Positions 1 to 7,507 of a DNA stretch of 12,413 nucleotides are shown in pieces; within the stretch, counting starts at the first letter, position 1, and the number at the start of each line of letters is the position of its first letter. A program made the translations under genes and the position numbers. Below the pieces are notes generated by a model. The model was given only the letters and a program-made list of their open reading frames with translations. It searched no databases and was not told the DNA's origin. The stretch covers positions 1 to 12,413 of the forward strand of contig JAGORP010000062.1 in assembly GCA_018062725.1 (NCBI GenBank), given 5' to 3'. This DNA is from Flavobacterium sp. (GTDB taxonomy: Bacteria; Bacteroidota; Bacteroidia; Flavobacteriales; Flavobacteriaceae).

Positions 1-1899
1 ATCATCATTATCGGCCGTAAAAATAATTGTGGTAGGATAATTTACCTCTTTTTTAATTTTATGTAATGGATAATATTTGGAAATCAATTTGAATTCTTCT
101 TCAATTTCAGGATTTCCATATTCGTCATAATGGTATTTTCCAATCGTATACTTATAGAAATTCACCATGTCATAAACCCCTACTTTTGGCAAGGCTAATT
201 TATATAAATCCGGTCTTTCGGTAAGGGCATACCCAACAACTAATCCGCCCTGAGAAGCTCCTGTAATTGCTAATTTTTCGGGGTTGGTGTATTTTTCTTT
301 GATTAAAAATTCTGAAGCATCAACAAAGTCATTCAAGCCTTTAATTTTATTGATTCCGCTTCCTTTTTTGTGCCAATCTTCTCCTTTTTCACCTCCCCCT
401 CTAATTTCGGCATAAGCATAAATACCACCTTTGTTTATGAAATGAAGTAACCCATTATCATATTTTGGAGAACTTATAATTCCGAATCCCCCGTAAGCTT
501 CTAATAAACAAGGACTGTTTCCGTTCAATGCAGTTCCTTTTTTGTAAACTATAGTAATAGGAATATCGATATTCTCTCTGTTTTTATAAGAAATACATTT
601 GACTTCAAAATTATCTAATGGGAAAACAGTTGGTTTTGCTCGATTTAGAGTCGTAAATACTTGTTCCGGATCACCAGACGTAAGATTTACTTTAAAATTT
701 CGATAAGGTATCGTATAGGAATTAACACCAAAATAAATGTCCTTGGTTTCGTCATCATAATTCTGAAACGAAATATTGGTTCCAATGGGTGTTTCAATTT
801 TCTTGATGAACTTTCCATCATAATCAAAAATTGATAAATAGGTTTTTCCGATTGTTCGATATTTACAAATCAGGAACGATTCTGTAAAATAACTCCCAAC
901 CAGTAAATGGTTATAAAATTGTGGAATTACTTCTTTGTCGTCACTTTTGTTTTTCAAATCAAAAGAACGTACTTCACCCCAATTGAATTTATTAGTTGAG
1001 TAATAAATTCTTCCATTGAAATAATTAATTAAGTCAAATGAATTATCAGTACTTTCCATAAACTTGATTAATTCAAATTTATCATTTGCCAAATCAGTAT
1101 AATAATAGTTGGTTTGTGTTTCCGATTTGTTTTTCTCGCTCACAAATAATTTTGTTTTAGAAGTAAAAAAACCAATTTGACCATCACTTTTACTCGAATC
1201 AAATATTAATTCATCATTTTCTTGCGGAGTATTTAGTCGGTGATAATACAACTTAAATGTCGAATCTTGCGCAAATTTACTTTTGTTTGAATTTTGCTTA
1301 TAAAAAACGCCTAAATCTCTGTTCCACGCTATGTTTGAGAATTTAATATTCAACAAAGAATCTTTAATAGTAGTATTTTTAACCAAATCTAAAAAGCGTA
1401 ATTCTAATTTGTCGCTACCATCAATTCGGATACTATAGGCTAATAAACTTGAATTTTTAGAAGGAAAATAAGATTCTATGTTTACATTTTTGGAAGGATA
1501 AATTTTGTTCGGATTTATTAACTCAGTAGGGTTGGCATCTCTGTTTTTAAGCATAAAAAGATGTGGGGCCTTCTTGTTGTTTACCGTTAAAAGTTTATAA
1601 AAGTAACGACCACGTTTTGATGGTAAAGAAGTAGTAGAATTAGAATTGTAAATTTTTATCGTTTCTAAAGTAGAAACCGATTTTTTAACAGCAGCATAAT
1701 TTTCATCAGCTAACTTATTTTGTTGTGCGACCCAATTTTTAACTTCTTCCGATTCAGTGTCTTCCAACCAAGCATATTCGTCATTTATTTGATGACCAAA
1801 TTTTGTGATGATTTTTTGAACTTTTTTGGTCTCAAAATTTGTCTGAGAATACGAAGAAATACTAAAAAGAAGTAAGGCTAATAGGCTTTTTAAATTCAT
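1..1899 (-). CDS. Prolyl oligopeptidase family serine peptidase (S9A), partial, C-terminus beyond the left edge
   Basis: Translating the minus strand from the ATG at 1899 gives 633 open residues running off the window. Residues 1-18 look like a signal peptide (hydrophobic, ending SSYSQ), so the enzyme is probably exported to the periplasm or surface. An N-terminal motif near residue 43 (YAWLEDTES) matches the prolyl oligopeptidase signature, followed by the region expected to form the beta-propeller. The C-terminal alpha/beta hydrolase domain has the nucleophile motif GASQGGL with Ser549 (codon 253-255), then a KVGVYDMVNFYKYTIGK stretch typical of S9A. The last visible residues are TADNDD, where Asp632 matches the family's catalytic Asp. 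The catalytic His and about 70 residues are missing only because the window ends. The family cleaves short peptides after proline. It is divergent from the GNAT gene, with 53 bases between them. Family call is firm; substrate unknown. Confidence 0.93.
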   Translation of the reverse strand, partial: MNLKSLLALLLFSISSYSQTNFETKKVQKIITKFGHQINDEYAWLEDTESEEVKNWVAQQNKLADENYAAVKKSVSTLETIKIYNSNSTTSLPSKRGRYFYKLLTVNNKKAPHLFMLKNRDANPTELINPNKIYPSKNVNIESYFPSKNSSLLAYSIRIDGSDKLELRFLDLVKNTTIKDSLLNIKFSNIAWNRDLGVFYKQNSNKSKFAQDSTFKLYYHRLNTPQENDELIFDSSKSDGQIGFFTSKTKLFVSEKNKSETQTNYYYTDLANDKFELIKFMESTDNSFDLINYFNGRIYYSTNKFNWGEVRSFDLKNKSDDKEVIPQFYNHLLVGSYFTESFLICKYRTIGKTYLSIFDYDGKFIKKIETPIGTNISFQNYDDETKDIYFGVNSYTIPYRNFKVNLTSGDPEQVFTTLNRAKPTVFPLDNFEVKCISYKNRENIDIPITIVYKKGTALNGNSPCLLEAYGGFGIISSPKYDNGLLHFINKGGIYAYAEIRGGGEKGEDWHKKGSGINKIKGLNDFVDASEFLIKEKYTNPEKLAITGASQGGLVVGYALTERPDLYKLALPKVGVYDMVNFYKYTIGKYHYDEYGNPEIEEEFKLISKYYPLHKIKKEVNYPTTIIFTADNDD

Positions 1900-1914
1900 A
1901 TACTGGATTTTTCA

Positions 1915-1944
1915 CAAAAGTACCGTAATTTTATAGAATCAAAA
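1915..1944 (-). promoter_or_regulatory. Bacteroidota-type promoter of the prolyl oligopeptidase gene
   Basis: On the minus strand TTTG (1940-1943), a 17-base spacer and TACTTTTG (1915-1922) match the Bacteroidota -33/-7 consensus TTTG / TAnnTTTG. The -7 box ends 15 bases before the ATG, so the 5' leader would be only about 10 bases. Box match and spacing are seen directly; activity is inferred. Confidence 0.75.
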
Positions 1945-1952
1945 CTATTTTA

Positions 1953-2393
1953 ATGCAACTTAAAGAACTTTCCACTTTGGAAGAAATGGCGGCACAATTG
2001 GAGACCATTCATTATTTGTATCCCAACATGAGCATAGAAACGTACTCGAATTATTTAAATCAAATGATTCCACACAATTACAAACAACTTATCGTATTGG
2101 ATGGTGAAAAAGTGGCCGGAATTACCGGTTTTTGGAAAGGCGTCAAACTGTGGTCCGGACCTTACATGGAAATCGATAATTTTGTCGTAGCACCCGAATA
2201 TCGAAAGCAAGGTGTAGGTAAACTCATGACCGATTATATAGATACCAAAGCCAAAGAATACAACGTTTCTATGATTGTCTTAGATGCATATGTAGAAAAT
2301 TTTGCAGCTCACAAATTTTATTACAATCAAGGCTTTGTCCCTAGAGGTTATCACTTTTTAAAAATATTGAATAAAGAATTAGTGAGTTCCTAA
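1953..2393 (+). CDS. GNAT family N-acetyltransferase
   Basis: A 146-residue single-domain protein with the GNAT fold signature. Motif A carries the acetyl-CoA pyrophosphate-binding loop RKQGVGK (residues 84-90, the Q/RxxGxG/A pattern) after the beta-strand FVVAPEY. Motif B follows as NFAAHKFYYNQGF (about 116-128). Length is normal for a one-domain GNAT. It would move an acetyl group from acetyl-CoA to an amine in the cytoplasm; the acceptor cannot be read from sequence. Translation starts at the first ATG, with little leader; no clear TAnnTTTG box was found on this strand in the 53-base gap to the divergent peptidase. A small lipoprotein gene follows after 38 bases and may be co-transcribed. 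Confidence 0.88.
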   Translation: MQLKELSTLEEMAAQLETIHYLYPNMSIETYSNYLNQMIPHNYKQLIVLDGEKVAGITGFWKGVKLWSGPYMEIDNFVVAPEYRKQGVGKLMTDYIDTKAKEYNVSMIVLDAYVENFAAHKFYYNQGFVPRGYHFLKILNKELVSS

Positions 2394-2431
2394 TTGGGCA
2401 TAAAAGTTGCTATCTTTATAAAAACAATGAG

Positions 2432-2899
2432 ATGAAAACCATACTGTTATTTTTTATATCCCTCCTATCCTTGCAAAATTGTGCAAATAAAATGCAGGAA
2501 AGTTTCCCTGTAGCCATTACCGAATCGTATTACCAACGTTGGGTTGCTGGTGTTCGTGGCGGAGGTTCTGGCATTGGGGTTTATATCCGTTTTGAAAAAG
2601 CGCTTCCCAATGAAATTACACTGACCCAATTGTATTTTAATAATAACTTCGCTAAAGCCAATAAAATTTCAGATACCGAATACCATTTTAATTTTGTAGG
2701 TAAAGCTAATTTTGACAGGGGTCAAGAAGAACCATCAGACGTGCCCGCGCAATCCAACAACACAAAAGTACCTTTTTCAATAGCAGATAACGAGGCTGTT
2801 TTAGAATATACGCAAAAAAGAGAAAAAAAATACTTCAAAATGACTCAGCTAAAAGAAAAAGAAATGTTGGCCTATCCTTCGGCAAGACCTCAAAATTAA
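2432..2899 (+). CDS. Small predicted lipoprotein of unknown function
   Basis: 155 residues. The N-terminus (MKTILLFFISLLSL) is a short hydrophobic signal ending in LQNC, so Cys17 may be the lipidated residue; the lipobox is imperfect because positions -2 and -1 are Q and N rather than small residues. The mature part holds a conserved-looking glycine-rich stretch, WVAGVRGGGSGIGV (37-50), then beta-rich sequence and a charged C-terminus. I recall similar glycine-rich hypothetical proteins in flavobacteria but no function. A -7-like box TATCTTTA (2411-2418, last base off consensus, no good -33) lies 13 bases before the ATG, so it may have its own weak promoter. The next gene starts 25 bases after its stop, with that gene's promoter overlapping this 3' end. 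Confidence 0.75.
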   Translation: MKTILLFFISLLSLQNCANKMQESFPVAITESYYQRWVAGVRGGGSGIGVYIRFEKALPNEITLTQLYFNNNFAKANKISDTEYHFNFVGKANFDRGQEEPSDVPAQSNNTKVPFSIADNEAVLEYTQKREKKYFKMTQLKEKEMLAYPSARPQN

Positions 2900-2907
2900 T
2901 ACCTTTG
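2878..2907 (+). promoter_or_regulatory. Bacteroidota-type promoter of the flippase-dut-envC run
   Basis: TTCG (2878-2881, one base off TTTG), an 18-base spacer and TACCTTTG (2900-2907, perfect TAnnTTTG). It overlaps the end of the lipoprotein gene and lies 17 bases before the TTG start at 2925, implying a leader of roughly 10-13 bases. Being placed just upstream, it also supports that unusual start codon. Activity is inferred. Confidence 0.72.
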
Positions 2908-2924
2908 TGTAAAATCGATTTCCT

Positions 2925-4373
2925 TTGAGCTTATATAAAAGTCTTTTCAAACAAACACTAATTTACGGTTTGGCAACAGTATTGCCTCGAATGATTAGTT
3001 TTTTGCTAAACCCATTATTTGTCCACGCTTTACCTAAGGTCGAGTTTGCCGATGTATCCATTATTTTTGCTTGGTTGGTGTTTTTTAACGTCGTGCTATC
3101 TTACGGAATGGAAACGGCTTTTTTCCGTTTTTACAATCTCGATGACGACAAACAAAAAGTTATTTCAACCGCAACAATCTCTATTTTTTGGAGCTCACTC
3201 GCTTTTTTAGTTGGCGCTTTATTAGCTAGAGAATCTATTGCTAATTTTATCAATGTCAAAACCGAATATGTAACCTATACAATTTGGATTTTAATCCTTG
3301 ATGCACTGGTGATTATTCCGTTCTCAAGACTTCGCGCCGAGAAAAAACCCATGCAATATGCCGTGATAAAAATCGGGAATGTGAGTATCAATTTCGGGTT
3401 AAACCTCTTCTTTTTATTGGTTTTGCCTACTGTTTCTCCTGAAAATCCTCTTCGAACTATTTACTTCGAAAACTTCCAAGTCGGGTATATTTTTGTTTCC
3501 AATTTAGTGGCGAGTTTGCTCACATTCGTAGTGTTATCTGGCGATTATTTCAAAATGAAATGGCAGTTTGATATCGCCCTTTGGAAAAAAATGATTGCTT
3601 ACGGTTTACCCATCTTAATTGCTGGAATTGGTTTTGCCATCAACGAGCATTTCGATAAAATTTTATTAGAAAAATTGCACGTTCCAAAAGCCGAAATCGG
3701 AGCCTATTCGGCCTGCTACAAGCTCGGTATGTTTATGGTGTTGTTCCGCACAGCTTACACTTTAGGAATCGAACCATTCTTCTTTAGCCACGCCGACAAA
3801 GAGAACGCCACACACACCTATGCGACCATTACCAAGTATTTTGTGATTTCCGGCTCGTTTATCATGCTCTTTGTGATTGTTTTTATAGATGTCTTAAAGC
3901 ATATCTTAGTTCCAAGTTCCAGTTATTGGGAGGCTATAAAAGTGGTACCTTTAATCGTTTTGGCCAATTTCTTTTTAGGAATCTATACCAATCTTTCGGT
4001 TTGGTACAAGCTTATCAATAAAACCCACATTGGGGCCATTATTTCCATTATCGGAGCAGCATTAACGTTAGTGCTCAACTTTTGGTTGGTGCCTCTAATG
4101 AGTTACTATGGGTCGGCCATTGCCACGATTGTCGCCTACGGAAGCATGATGTTTATTTCCTATTACCTAGGGCAAAAAGAATATCCAATTCCGTACGAAA
4201 TCAATAAAATTGGAAAATACATTGCCATTGCAACGCTATTTTCAGCATTGTCCTTTTACGTTCCTCTCTTAAGAAAAAGTTATATCTTCGGAATATTTGC
4301 GCTTGTTGCCTTTGGCTATTATATTTTTAGAAACGAAAGGCAAACAATTCTCAAGATTCTAAAAAGAAATTAA
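2925..4373 (+). CDS. Oligosaccharide flippase / polysaccharide biosynthesis membrane protein (Wzx/MVF-type), TTG start
   Basis: 482 residues, almost entirely hydrophobic helices with short charged loops, the length and layout of Wzx-like flippases of the MOP superfamily (12-14 membrane segments). The N-terminus [21 protein letters not shown] is typical: a short cytoplasmic amphipathic start, then the first helix. A charged [10 protein letters not shown] loop near residue 245 and a C-terminal basic tail ([14 protein letters not shown]) also fit. The family flips lipid-linked glycans across the inner membrane. The start is TTG; the next ATG in frame (codon 23) would cut off the N-terminal helix, and the promoter just upstream fits the TTG. 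It opens the six-gene envelope run, and the adjacent nucleotidyltransferase suggests a shared role in surface glycan synthesis. The exact glycan is unknown. Confidence 0.88.
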   Translation: MSLYKSLFKQTLIYGLATVLPRMISFLLNPLFVHALPKVEFADVSIIFAWLVFFNVVLSYGMETAFFRFYNLDDDKQKVISTATISIFWSSLAFLVGALLARESIANFINVKTEYVTYTIWILILDALVIIPFSRLRAEKKPMQYAVIKIGNVSINFGLNLFFLLVLPTVSPENPLRTIYFENFQVGYIFVSNLVASLLTFVVLSGDYFKMKWQFDIALWKKMIAYGLPILIAGIGFAINEHFDKILLEKLHVPKAEIGAYSACYKLGMFMVLFRTAYTLGIEPFFFSHADKENATHTYATITKYFVISGSFIMLFVIVFIDVLKHILVPSSSYWEAIKVVPLIVLANFFLGIYTNLSVWYKLINKTHIGAIISIIGAALTLVLNFWLVPLMSYYGSAIATIVAYGSMMFISYYLGQKEYPIPYEINKIGKYIAIATLFSALSFYVPLLRKSYIFGIFALVAFGYYIFRNERQTILKILKRN

Positions 4374-4380
4374 TATTTTT

Positions 4381-4493
4381 GAGGAGCTATTCCCGCTATC
4401 CGTTGCTATCTGTCATTGCGAGGAACGAAGCAATCCAAATATTGGTATTCGTTATCGCAATAACAGGATTTCCACTGCTATCGGGGCTAGGGC
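4381..4493 (+). repeat. Structured intergenic repeat (RNA-like) after the flippase stop
   Basis: It begins 8 bases after the flippase stop. Outer arms 4387-4400 and 4477-4490 can pair (10 Watson-Crick pairs plus one G-U, three mismatches), built around CCCG/CGGG and CTA/TAG. Inside, 4411-4421 pairs with 4455-4465 (10 of 11) and 4451-4455/4460-4464 can alternatively form a small hairpin with loop CGCA. GCTATC occurs three times (4395, 4405, 4477). From memory, an intergenic family with the ends GAGCTATTCCCGCTATCCG and GGATTTCCAC...ATCGGGGCTAGG and a variable interior recurs in Flavobacterium genomes; I could not verify this. The 25-base hairpin repeat occupies the interior here. No U-run follows, so it is not an obvious terminator. 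It may be a mobile repeat, a 3' UTR element or a small RNA such as Rfam's Flavo-1. Confidence 0.6.
4411..4435 (+). repeat. 25-base hairpin repeat, copy 1 (direct)
   Basis: Imperfect palindrome: ATTGC (4415-4419) pairs with GCAAT (4430-4434) around a GAGGAACGAA loop. It matches the reverse complement of 5061-5085 at 23 of 25 bases. Translated in the dut frame it gives [10 protein letters not shown], a peptide familiar to me from mis-annotated repeats in many bacterial genomes. REP-like dispersed repeat; no transposase is present here. Confidence 0.8.
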
Positions 4494-4535
4494 ATTTTGA
4501 CACAAACAATAATTATATTAACTGGAAAGAAATCA

Positions 4536-4559
4536 ATTTACTTCGTTCCCATAATATCA
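4536..4559 (-). repeat. 25-base hairpin repeat, degraded inverted copy directly before dut
   Basis: The reverse complement aligns to the 5061-5085 copy at 19 of 25 positions with one deleted base; the core TTACTTCGTTCC (4538-4549) is identical. It ends 5 bases before the dut ATG, so it forms the dut leader. With copy 1 it could bound a longer fold-back across 4411-4559. Confidence 0.6.
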
Positions 4560-4564
4560 AAATA

Positions 4565-4999
4565 ATGCAAGTAAAAATCATCAATACTTCCAAACATCCG
4601 TTACCACATTACGAAACCATCTATTCGGCTGGAATGGATTTACGTGCCAACTTAGAAGAATCGATTACGATTCCGCCTTTAGGAAGAACTTTGGTAAAAA
4701 CAGGGTTGTTTATAGAACTTCCAATCGGTTATGAAGCACAAGTACGCCCTAGAAGTGGACTGGCTTTCAAAAAAGGTATTACAGTACTAAATTCTCCTGG
4801 GACAATTGATGCCGATTATCGTGGGGAAATAGGGGTAATTTTAGTAAATTTATCCAATGACTTTTTCGATATCGAAGACGGCGAACGCATTGCCCAATTA
4901 GTCATCGCCAAACACGAACGCATCGATTGGCAAATCACCGAAGCACTTTCGGATACCGACAGAGGCGAAGGTGGTTTTGGTAGTACTGGGGTGAAGTAG
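4565..4999 (+). CDS. dut: dUTP diphosphatase (dUTPase)
   Basis: Hydrolyses dUTP to dUMP and diphosphate in the cytoplasm, keeping uracil out of DNA and feeding thymidylate synthesis. From the ATG at 4565 the protein is 144 residues, the usual length for the trimeric enzyme. All five motifs are visible: AGMDLRA (22-28), PRSGLA (62-67), [12 protein letters not shown] (76-87, with the catalytic Asp region IDADY), GERIAQLV (106-113) and the glycine-rich C-terminal arm [10 protein letters not shown] (133-142). An open frame continues upstream to 4379, but those 62 codons translate repeat DNA and have no dUTPase content, so that start is wrong. The gene ends with tandem TAG TAG. It sits between repeats inside an envelope-gene run; no good promoter is visible directly before it, so it probably depends on read-through from 2900. 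Confidence 0.97.
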   Translation: MQVKIINTSKHPLPHYETIYSAGMDLRANLEESITIPPLGRTLVKTGLFIELPIGYEAQVRPRSGLAFKKGITVLNSPGTIDADYRGEIGVILVNLSNDFFDIEDGERIAQLVIAKHERIDWQITEALSDTDRGEGGFGSTGVK

Positions 5000-5009
5000 T
5001 AGTTTGCCT

Positions 5010-5035
5010 TGTCAGACTGAGCGTAGTCGAAGTCT
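5010..5035. repeat. Short dispersed repeat with small hairpin, downstream of dut
   Basis: AGACT (5014-5018) pairs with AGTCT (5031-5035) around GAGCGTAGTCGA. The core CTGAGCGTAGTCGAAG and its complement are, from memory, common intergenic repeats in Bacteroidota and other phyla. It follows the dut stop by 10 bases and is trailed by an A-run rather than a T-run, so on the plus strand it is not a normal intrinsic terminator. Confidence 0.55.
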
Positions 5036-5060
5036 AAAAAAAATAATAACAAGAGGAAAA

Positions 5061-5085
5061 GATTACTTCGTTCCTCGTAATGACA
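5061..5085 (-). repeat. 25-base hairpin repeat, copy 2 (inverted), directly before the nucleotidyltransferase
   Basis: Reverse complement of copy 1 with two differences (23/25). The differences fall at paired stem positions: ATTGC/GCAAT in copy 1 becomes ATTAC/GTAAT here, so the stem is kept. It ends 7 bases before the ATG at 5093, so the leader of that gene is made of repeat. Confidence 0.8.
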
Positions 5086-5092
5086 TAATAAT

Positions 5093-6103
5093 ATGAAAAT
5101 AATAGTTCCTATGGCCGGACGTGGATCGCGTCTTCGCCCACATACCTTAACCATTCCAAAACCATTAATCCCAATCGCAGGAAAACCTATCGTTCACCGA
5201 TTGGTAGAAGATATTGCCAAAGTAATCAACCAACCTATAGACGAAGTGGCTTTTATTATACACGAAAGTTTTGGCGCGACAGTAGAAAAAGATTTGCTAG
5301 CAATTGCCACTAAAATTGGCGCAAAAGGAACCATTTATTACCAAAATGAAGCTTTAGGTACGGGTCACGCGATCATGTGTGCCAAAGATTCGTTGTCAGG
5401 ACCAGCCGTAATTGCGTATGCCGACACGTTAATTCGTGCCGATTTCGATTTGGATCAAAATGCCGACAGTGTGATTTGGGTCAAACAAGTCGATCAACCA
5501 GAAGCTTTCGGAGTGATTAACATCAATGAGAAAAATCAAATTGTTGAGTTAGTCGAAAAACCCAAAGAGTTTGTTTCCGACTTAGCCGTTATCGGAATAT
5601 ACTATTTTAAAGATGTTGCCGTTTTAAAAAATGAGTTGCAAGCCGTACTAGATAATAACATTATTCATGGTGGCGAATACCAAATTAACGACGGAATCAA
5701 ACAAATGATGGCAAAAGGCATGATATTTGTACCGGGTCAAGTAGACGAGTGGATGGATTGTGGAAACAAAGACGTTACGGTTGACACTAATTCGCGAATG
5801 CTGAATTTCTTACACCAAGACGGAGAAAATCTAATTGCCGCAAATGTGAAATTAGAAAACGCAACGATTATTCCGCCGTGTTATATCGGTGAAGATGTAA
5901 TTTTAATTAATTCGACAGTTGGACCTAATGTGTCGTTAGGAAAAGCAACACATTTAACTAACGTTAAAATTGAAAATAGTTTAGTCCAAACTCATGCTCA
6001 TATTCGAAACGCCAATTTAAACAATGCCATGATTGGAAATCACGCTACGTTTGATGGAGAGTTCAAGAGTATTAGTATCGGAGATTATTCGGTGTTGGAG
6101 TAA
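5093..6103 (+). CDS. NDP-sugar nucleotidyltransferase (RmlA/GlmU-like pyrophosphorylase) with C-terminal left-handed beta-helix
   Basis: 336 residues in two parts. The N-terminal Rossmann-like nucleotidyltransferase carries the nucleotide-binding signature AGRGSRLRPHTLTIPKPL (8-25), EALGTGHA (86-93), the metal-binding YADT (109-112), EKP (155-157) and GGEYQINDGI (193-202). From about 250 on, hexapeptide-like turns (IIPPCYIGEDVILINSTVGPNVSLG) indicate a left-handed beta-helix. The class joins a sugar-1-phosphate to an NTP, giving NDP-sugar and pyrophosphate. Glucose-1-phosphate thymidylyltransferase-like is the commonest label, but neither sugar nor base can be read from sequence. No acetyltransferase residues are evident, so the helix may only serve oligomerisation or regulation. 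It lies after dut (93-base gap filled with repeats) and near the flippase, fitting a role in surface glycan precursors. Confidence 0.88.
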   Translation: MKIIVPMAGRGSRLRPHTLTIPKPLIPIAGKPIVHRLVEDIAKVINQPIDEVAFIIHESFGATVEKDLLAIATKIGAKGTIYYQNEALGTGHAIMCAKDSLSGPAVIAYADTLIRADFDLDQNADSVIWVKQVDQPEAFGVININEKNQIVELVEKPKEFVSDLAVIGIYYFKDVAVLKNELQAVLDNNIIHGGEYQINDGIKQMMAKGMIFVPGQVDEWMDCGNKDVTVDTNSRMLNFLHQDGENLIAANVKLENATIIPPCYIGEDVILINSTVGPNVSLGKATHLTNVKIENSLVQTHAHIRNANLNNAMIGNHATFDGEFKSISIGDYSVLE

Positions 6104-6116
6104 AAGGAATAAAGTT

Positions 6117-6136
6117 GTACTTATAGAGTTAAGTAC
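6117..6136 (+). other. AT-rich hairpin between the nucleotidyltransferase and the TPR gene
   Basis: GTACTTA (6117-6123) and TAAGTAC (6130-6136) form a perfect 7-base-pair stem with a TAGAGT loop in a 54-base gap. The sequence after it is only loosely T-rich (TTATTTACTTTC), so it could be a weak attenuator or a binding site; a full terminator is unlikely because no clear promoter follows. Confidence 0.35.
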
Positions 6137-6157
6137 TTATTTACTTTCAATTAAAAA

Positions 6158-7507
6158 ATGAATAAAATTAGTTTTAAAATATCATTTCTATTTGTATTAC
6201 TTTGTAATACTCATGTTTGTTTGGCTCAAAGCGAACCCGACGATATTGCTTTGGTCAACGACGATTTTCAGGAAGCCTATTACGAATCGTTAAAGCAGAA
6301 AGGTATTGAAAATTATGATCGCGCAATTGTTGAATTGGAAAAATGCTTGAAACTTCAACCCGATAACGCAATGGTGTACCACGAAATTGGTAAAAACTAT
6401 TTCTTCAAAAAAGAGTTTGTAAATGCCGAAGAAGCATTTTTAAAAGCGACACAAATTGAAGCTAAAAACAAATGGTATTGGATTGATTTGTACGAAGTAT
6501 ATTATGAAACCAAAAATTACAATCAAGGGATTCTAATACTGCAAAAAATAATTCCGTTAGATAAAAATTTTAAGGAAGATCTAACCTCGTTGTATATGTA
6601 CACACGACAGTATGATAAAGCGTTGTTGTTAATTAACGAACTTGATCAAACCGAAGGAAAAAGTGAAAGACGAAATCAATACCGTGCTGATATCAATGCG
6701 CAAACCGGTATGAGCGCCGGGAATAAATCCGATTTAGAGAAAGCCATCGAACAAAATCCATTAAACGAAGAAAATTATTTGTCGTTAATTACGAAGTATT
6801 CCGATAATAATCAAGAAGAAAAAGCACGTCAGGTTATTGAAAAATTGAAAAAAAATATTCCAACTTCCGAATGGGGACAAGTGTTTGGTTACAAATATCT
6901 GATTCTTGAAAACAAAGGAAACGAAGCTTTTCAAACGCTTGAAAAAGTACTGCAAAGTAATAGAATCGACAAAAAAATTAAATTTAAAATGTATAATGAG
7001 TTTCTGATTTATACGCTAAAAAATCCAACCTTCGAAACGCAATTGAACAAAGCGACTCAATATTTTGAAGGCGATCCCGATTTTGATGTTCATAAGGAAA
7101 TTGGAAAATTTTATTATAAGAAAAAGAACTGGACATTAGCGATTAAAAACTTAGAAGAGACATTTAAAGGAAATAGTAACGATTTAGAAACGAATATTTT
7201 TTTACTAGCGTCTTATGAAGAAGTGGGCAATTATGAAGCGATGAAAAAAATAGCTTCCGACTTGGTAGAGACTTATCCCAATCAGCCCGAATATTATTTT
7301 TTTGCGGCAAGAAGCTATTATGAATTAAAAAATATTAAAAAAGCCAATGATTTTCTTGAAATTGGCCTAGATTATGTAATAGAAAATATAGATTTAGAAA
7401 TGGACTTTTTAACGCTGTTGCATCAAGTAGCAACTGATTTGGGGAATACTCAAAAAGTCAATGTCTATTTGACTAGAATTGCAAATCTAAAAAACAAAAA
7501 ACAATAA
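6158..7507 (+). CDS. Secreted tetratricopeptide-repeat (TPR) protein
   Basis: 449 residues. An N-terminal signal peptide ends in VCLAQ, with likely cleavage after Ala23, so the protein acts in the periplasm or on the envelope. The remainder is helical repeats; the clearest TPR units are near residues 50-85 (YDRAIVELEKCLKLQPDNA) and 86-120 (FVNAEEAFLKATQIEAKN), with further units up to the C-terminus (for example YYFFAARSYYELKNIKKAND). TPR proteins act as scaffolds; the partner is unknown. Its stop overlaps the ATG of the DUF4292 gene by one base (TAATG), so the two are probably translationally coupled and made in proportion. A joint role with the lipoprotein and the EnvC-like protein in envelope upkeep is inferred from position only. 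Confidence 0.85.
   Translation: MNKISFKISFLFVLLCNTHVCLAQSEPDDIALVNDDFQEAYYESLKQKGIENYDRAIVELEKCLKLQPDNAMVYHEIGKNYFFKKEFVNAEEAFLKATQIEAKNKWYWIDLYEVYYETKNYNQGILILQKIIPLDKNFKEDLTSLYMYTRQYDKALLLINELDQTEGKSERRNQYRADINAQTGMSAGNKSDLEKAIEQNPLNEENYLSLITKYSDNNQEEKARQVIEKLKKNIPTSEWGQVFGYKYLILENKGNEAFQTLEKVLQSNRIDKKIKFKMYNEFLIYTLKNPTFETQLNKATQYFEGDPDFDVHKEIGKFYYKKKNWTLAIKNLEETFKGNSNDLETNIFLLASYEEVGNYEAMKKIASDLVETYPNQPEYYFFAARSYYELKNIKKANDFLEIGLDYVIENIDLEMDFLTLLHQVATDLGNTQKVNVYLTRIANLKNKKQ

Noticed and set aside
3019..3210. Small plus-strand frame within the flippase gene
   Set aside because: Out-of-frame shadow of membrane-helix codons.
4379..4564. N-terminal 62 codons ahead of dut as part of the protein
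   Set aside because: Repeat-derived sequence; the 144-residue form from 4565 holds all five motifs and has the family length.
4411..5085. dut plus its flanking inverted repeats as a transposon or integron cassette
   Set aside because: The repeats are short REP-like hairpins of a dispersed kind, no transposase or target-site duplication is seen, and dut is a core gene.
4816..5154. 112-residue minus-strand frame over the dut end and nucleotidyltransferase start
   Set aside because: It is antisense to dut motifs and translates the dispersed repeats (CHYEERSN, DYAQSDKA type peptides); no family content.
6117..6136. Hairpin before the TPR gene as an intrinsic terminator
   Set aside because: Seven AT-rich pairs and no real T-run; no promoter follows to serve the next genes.
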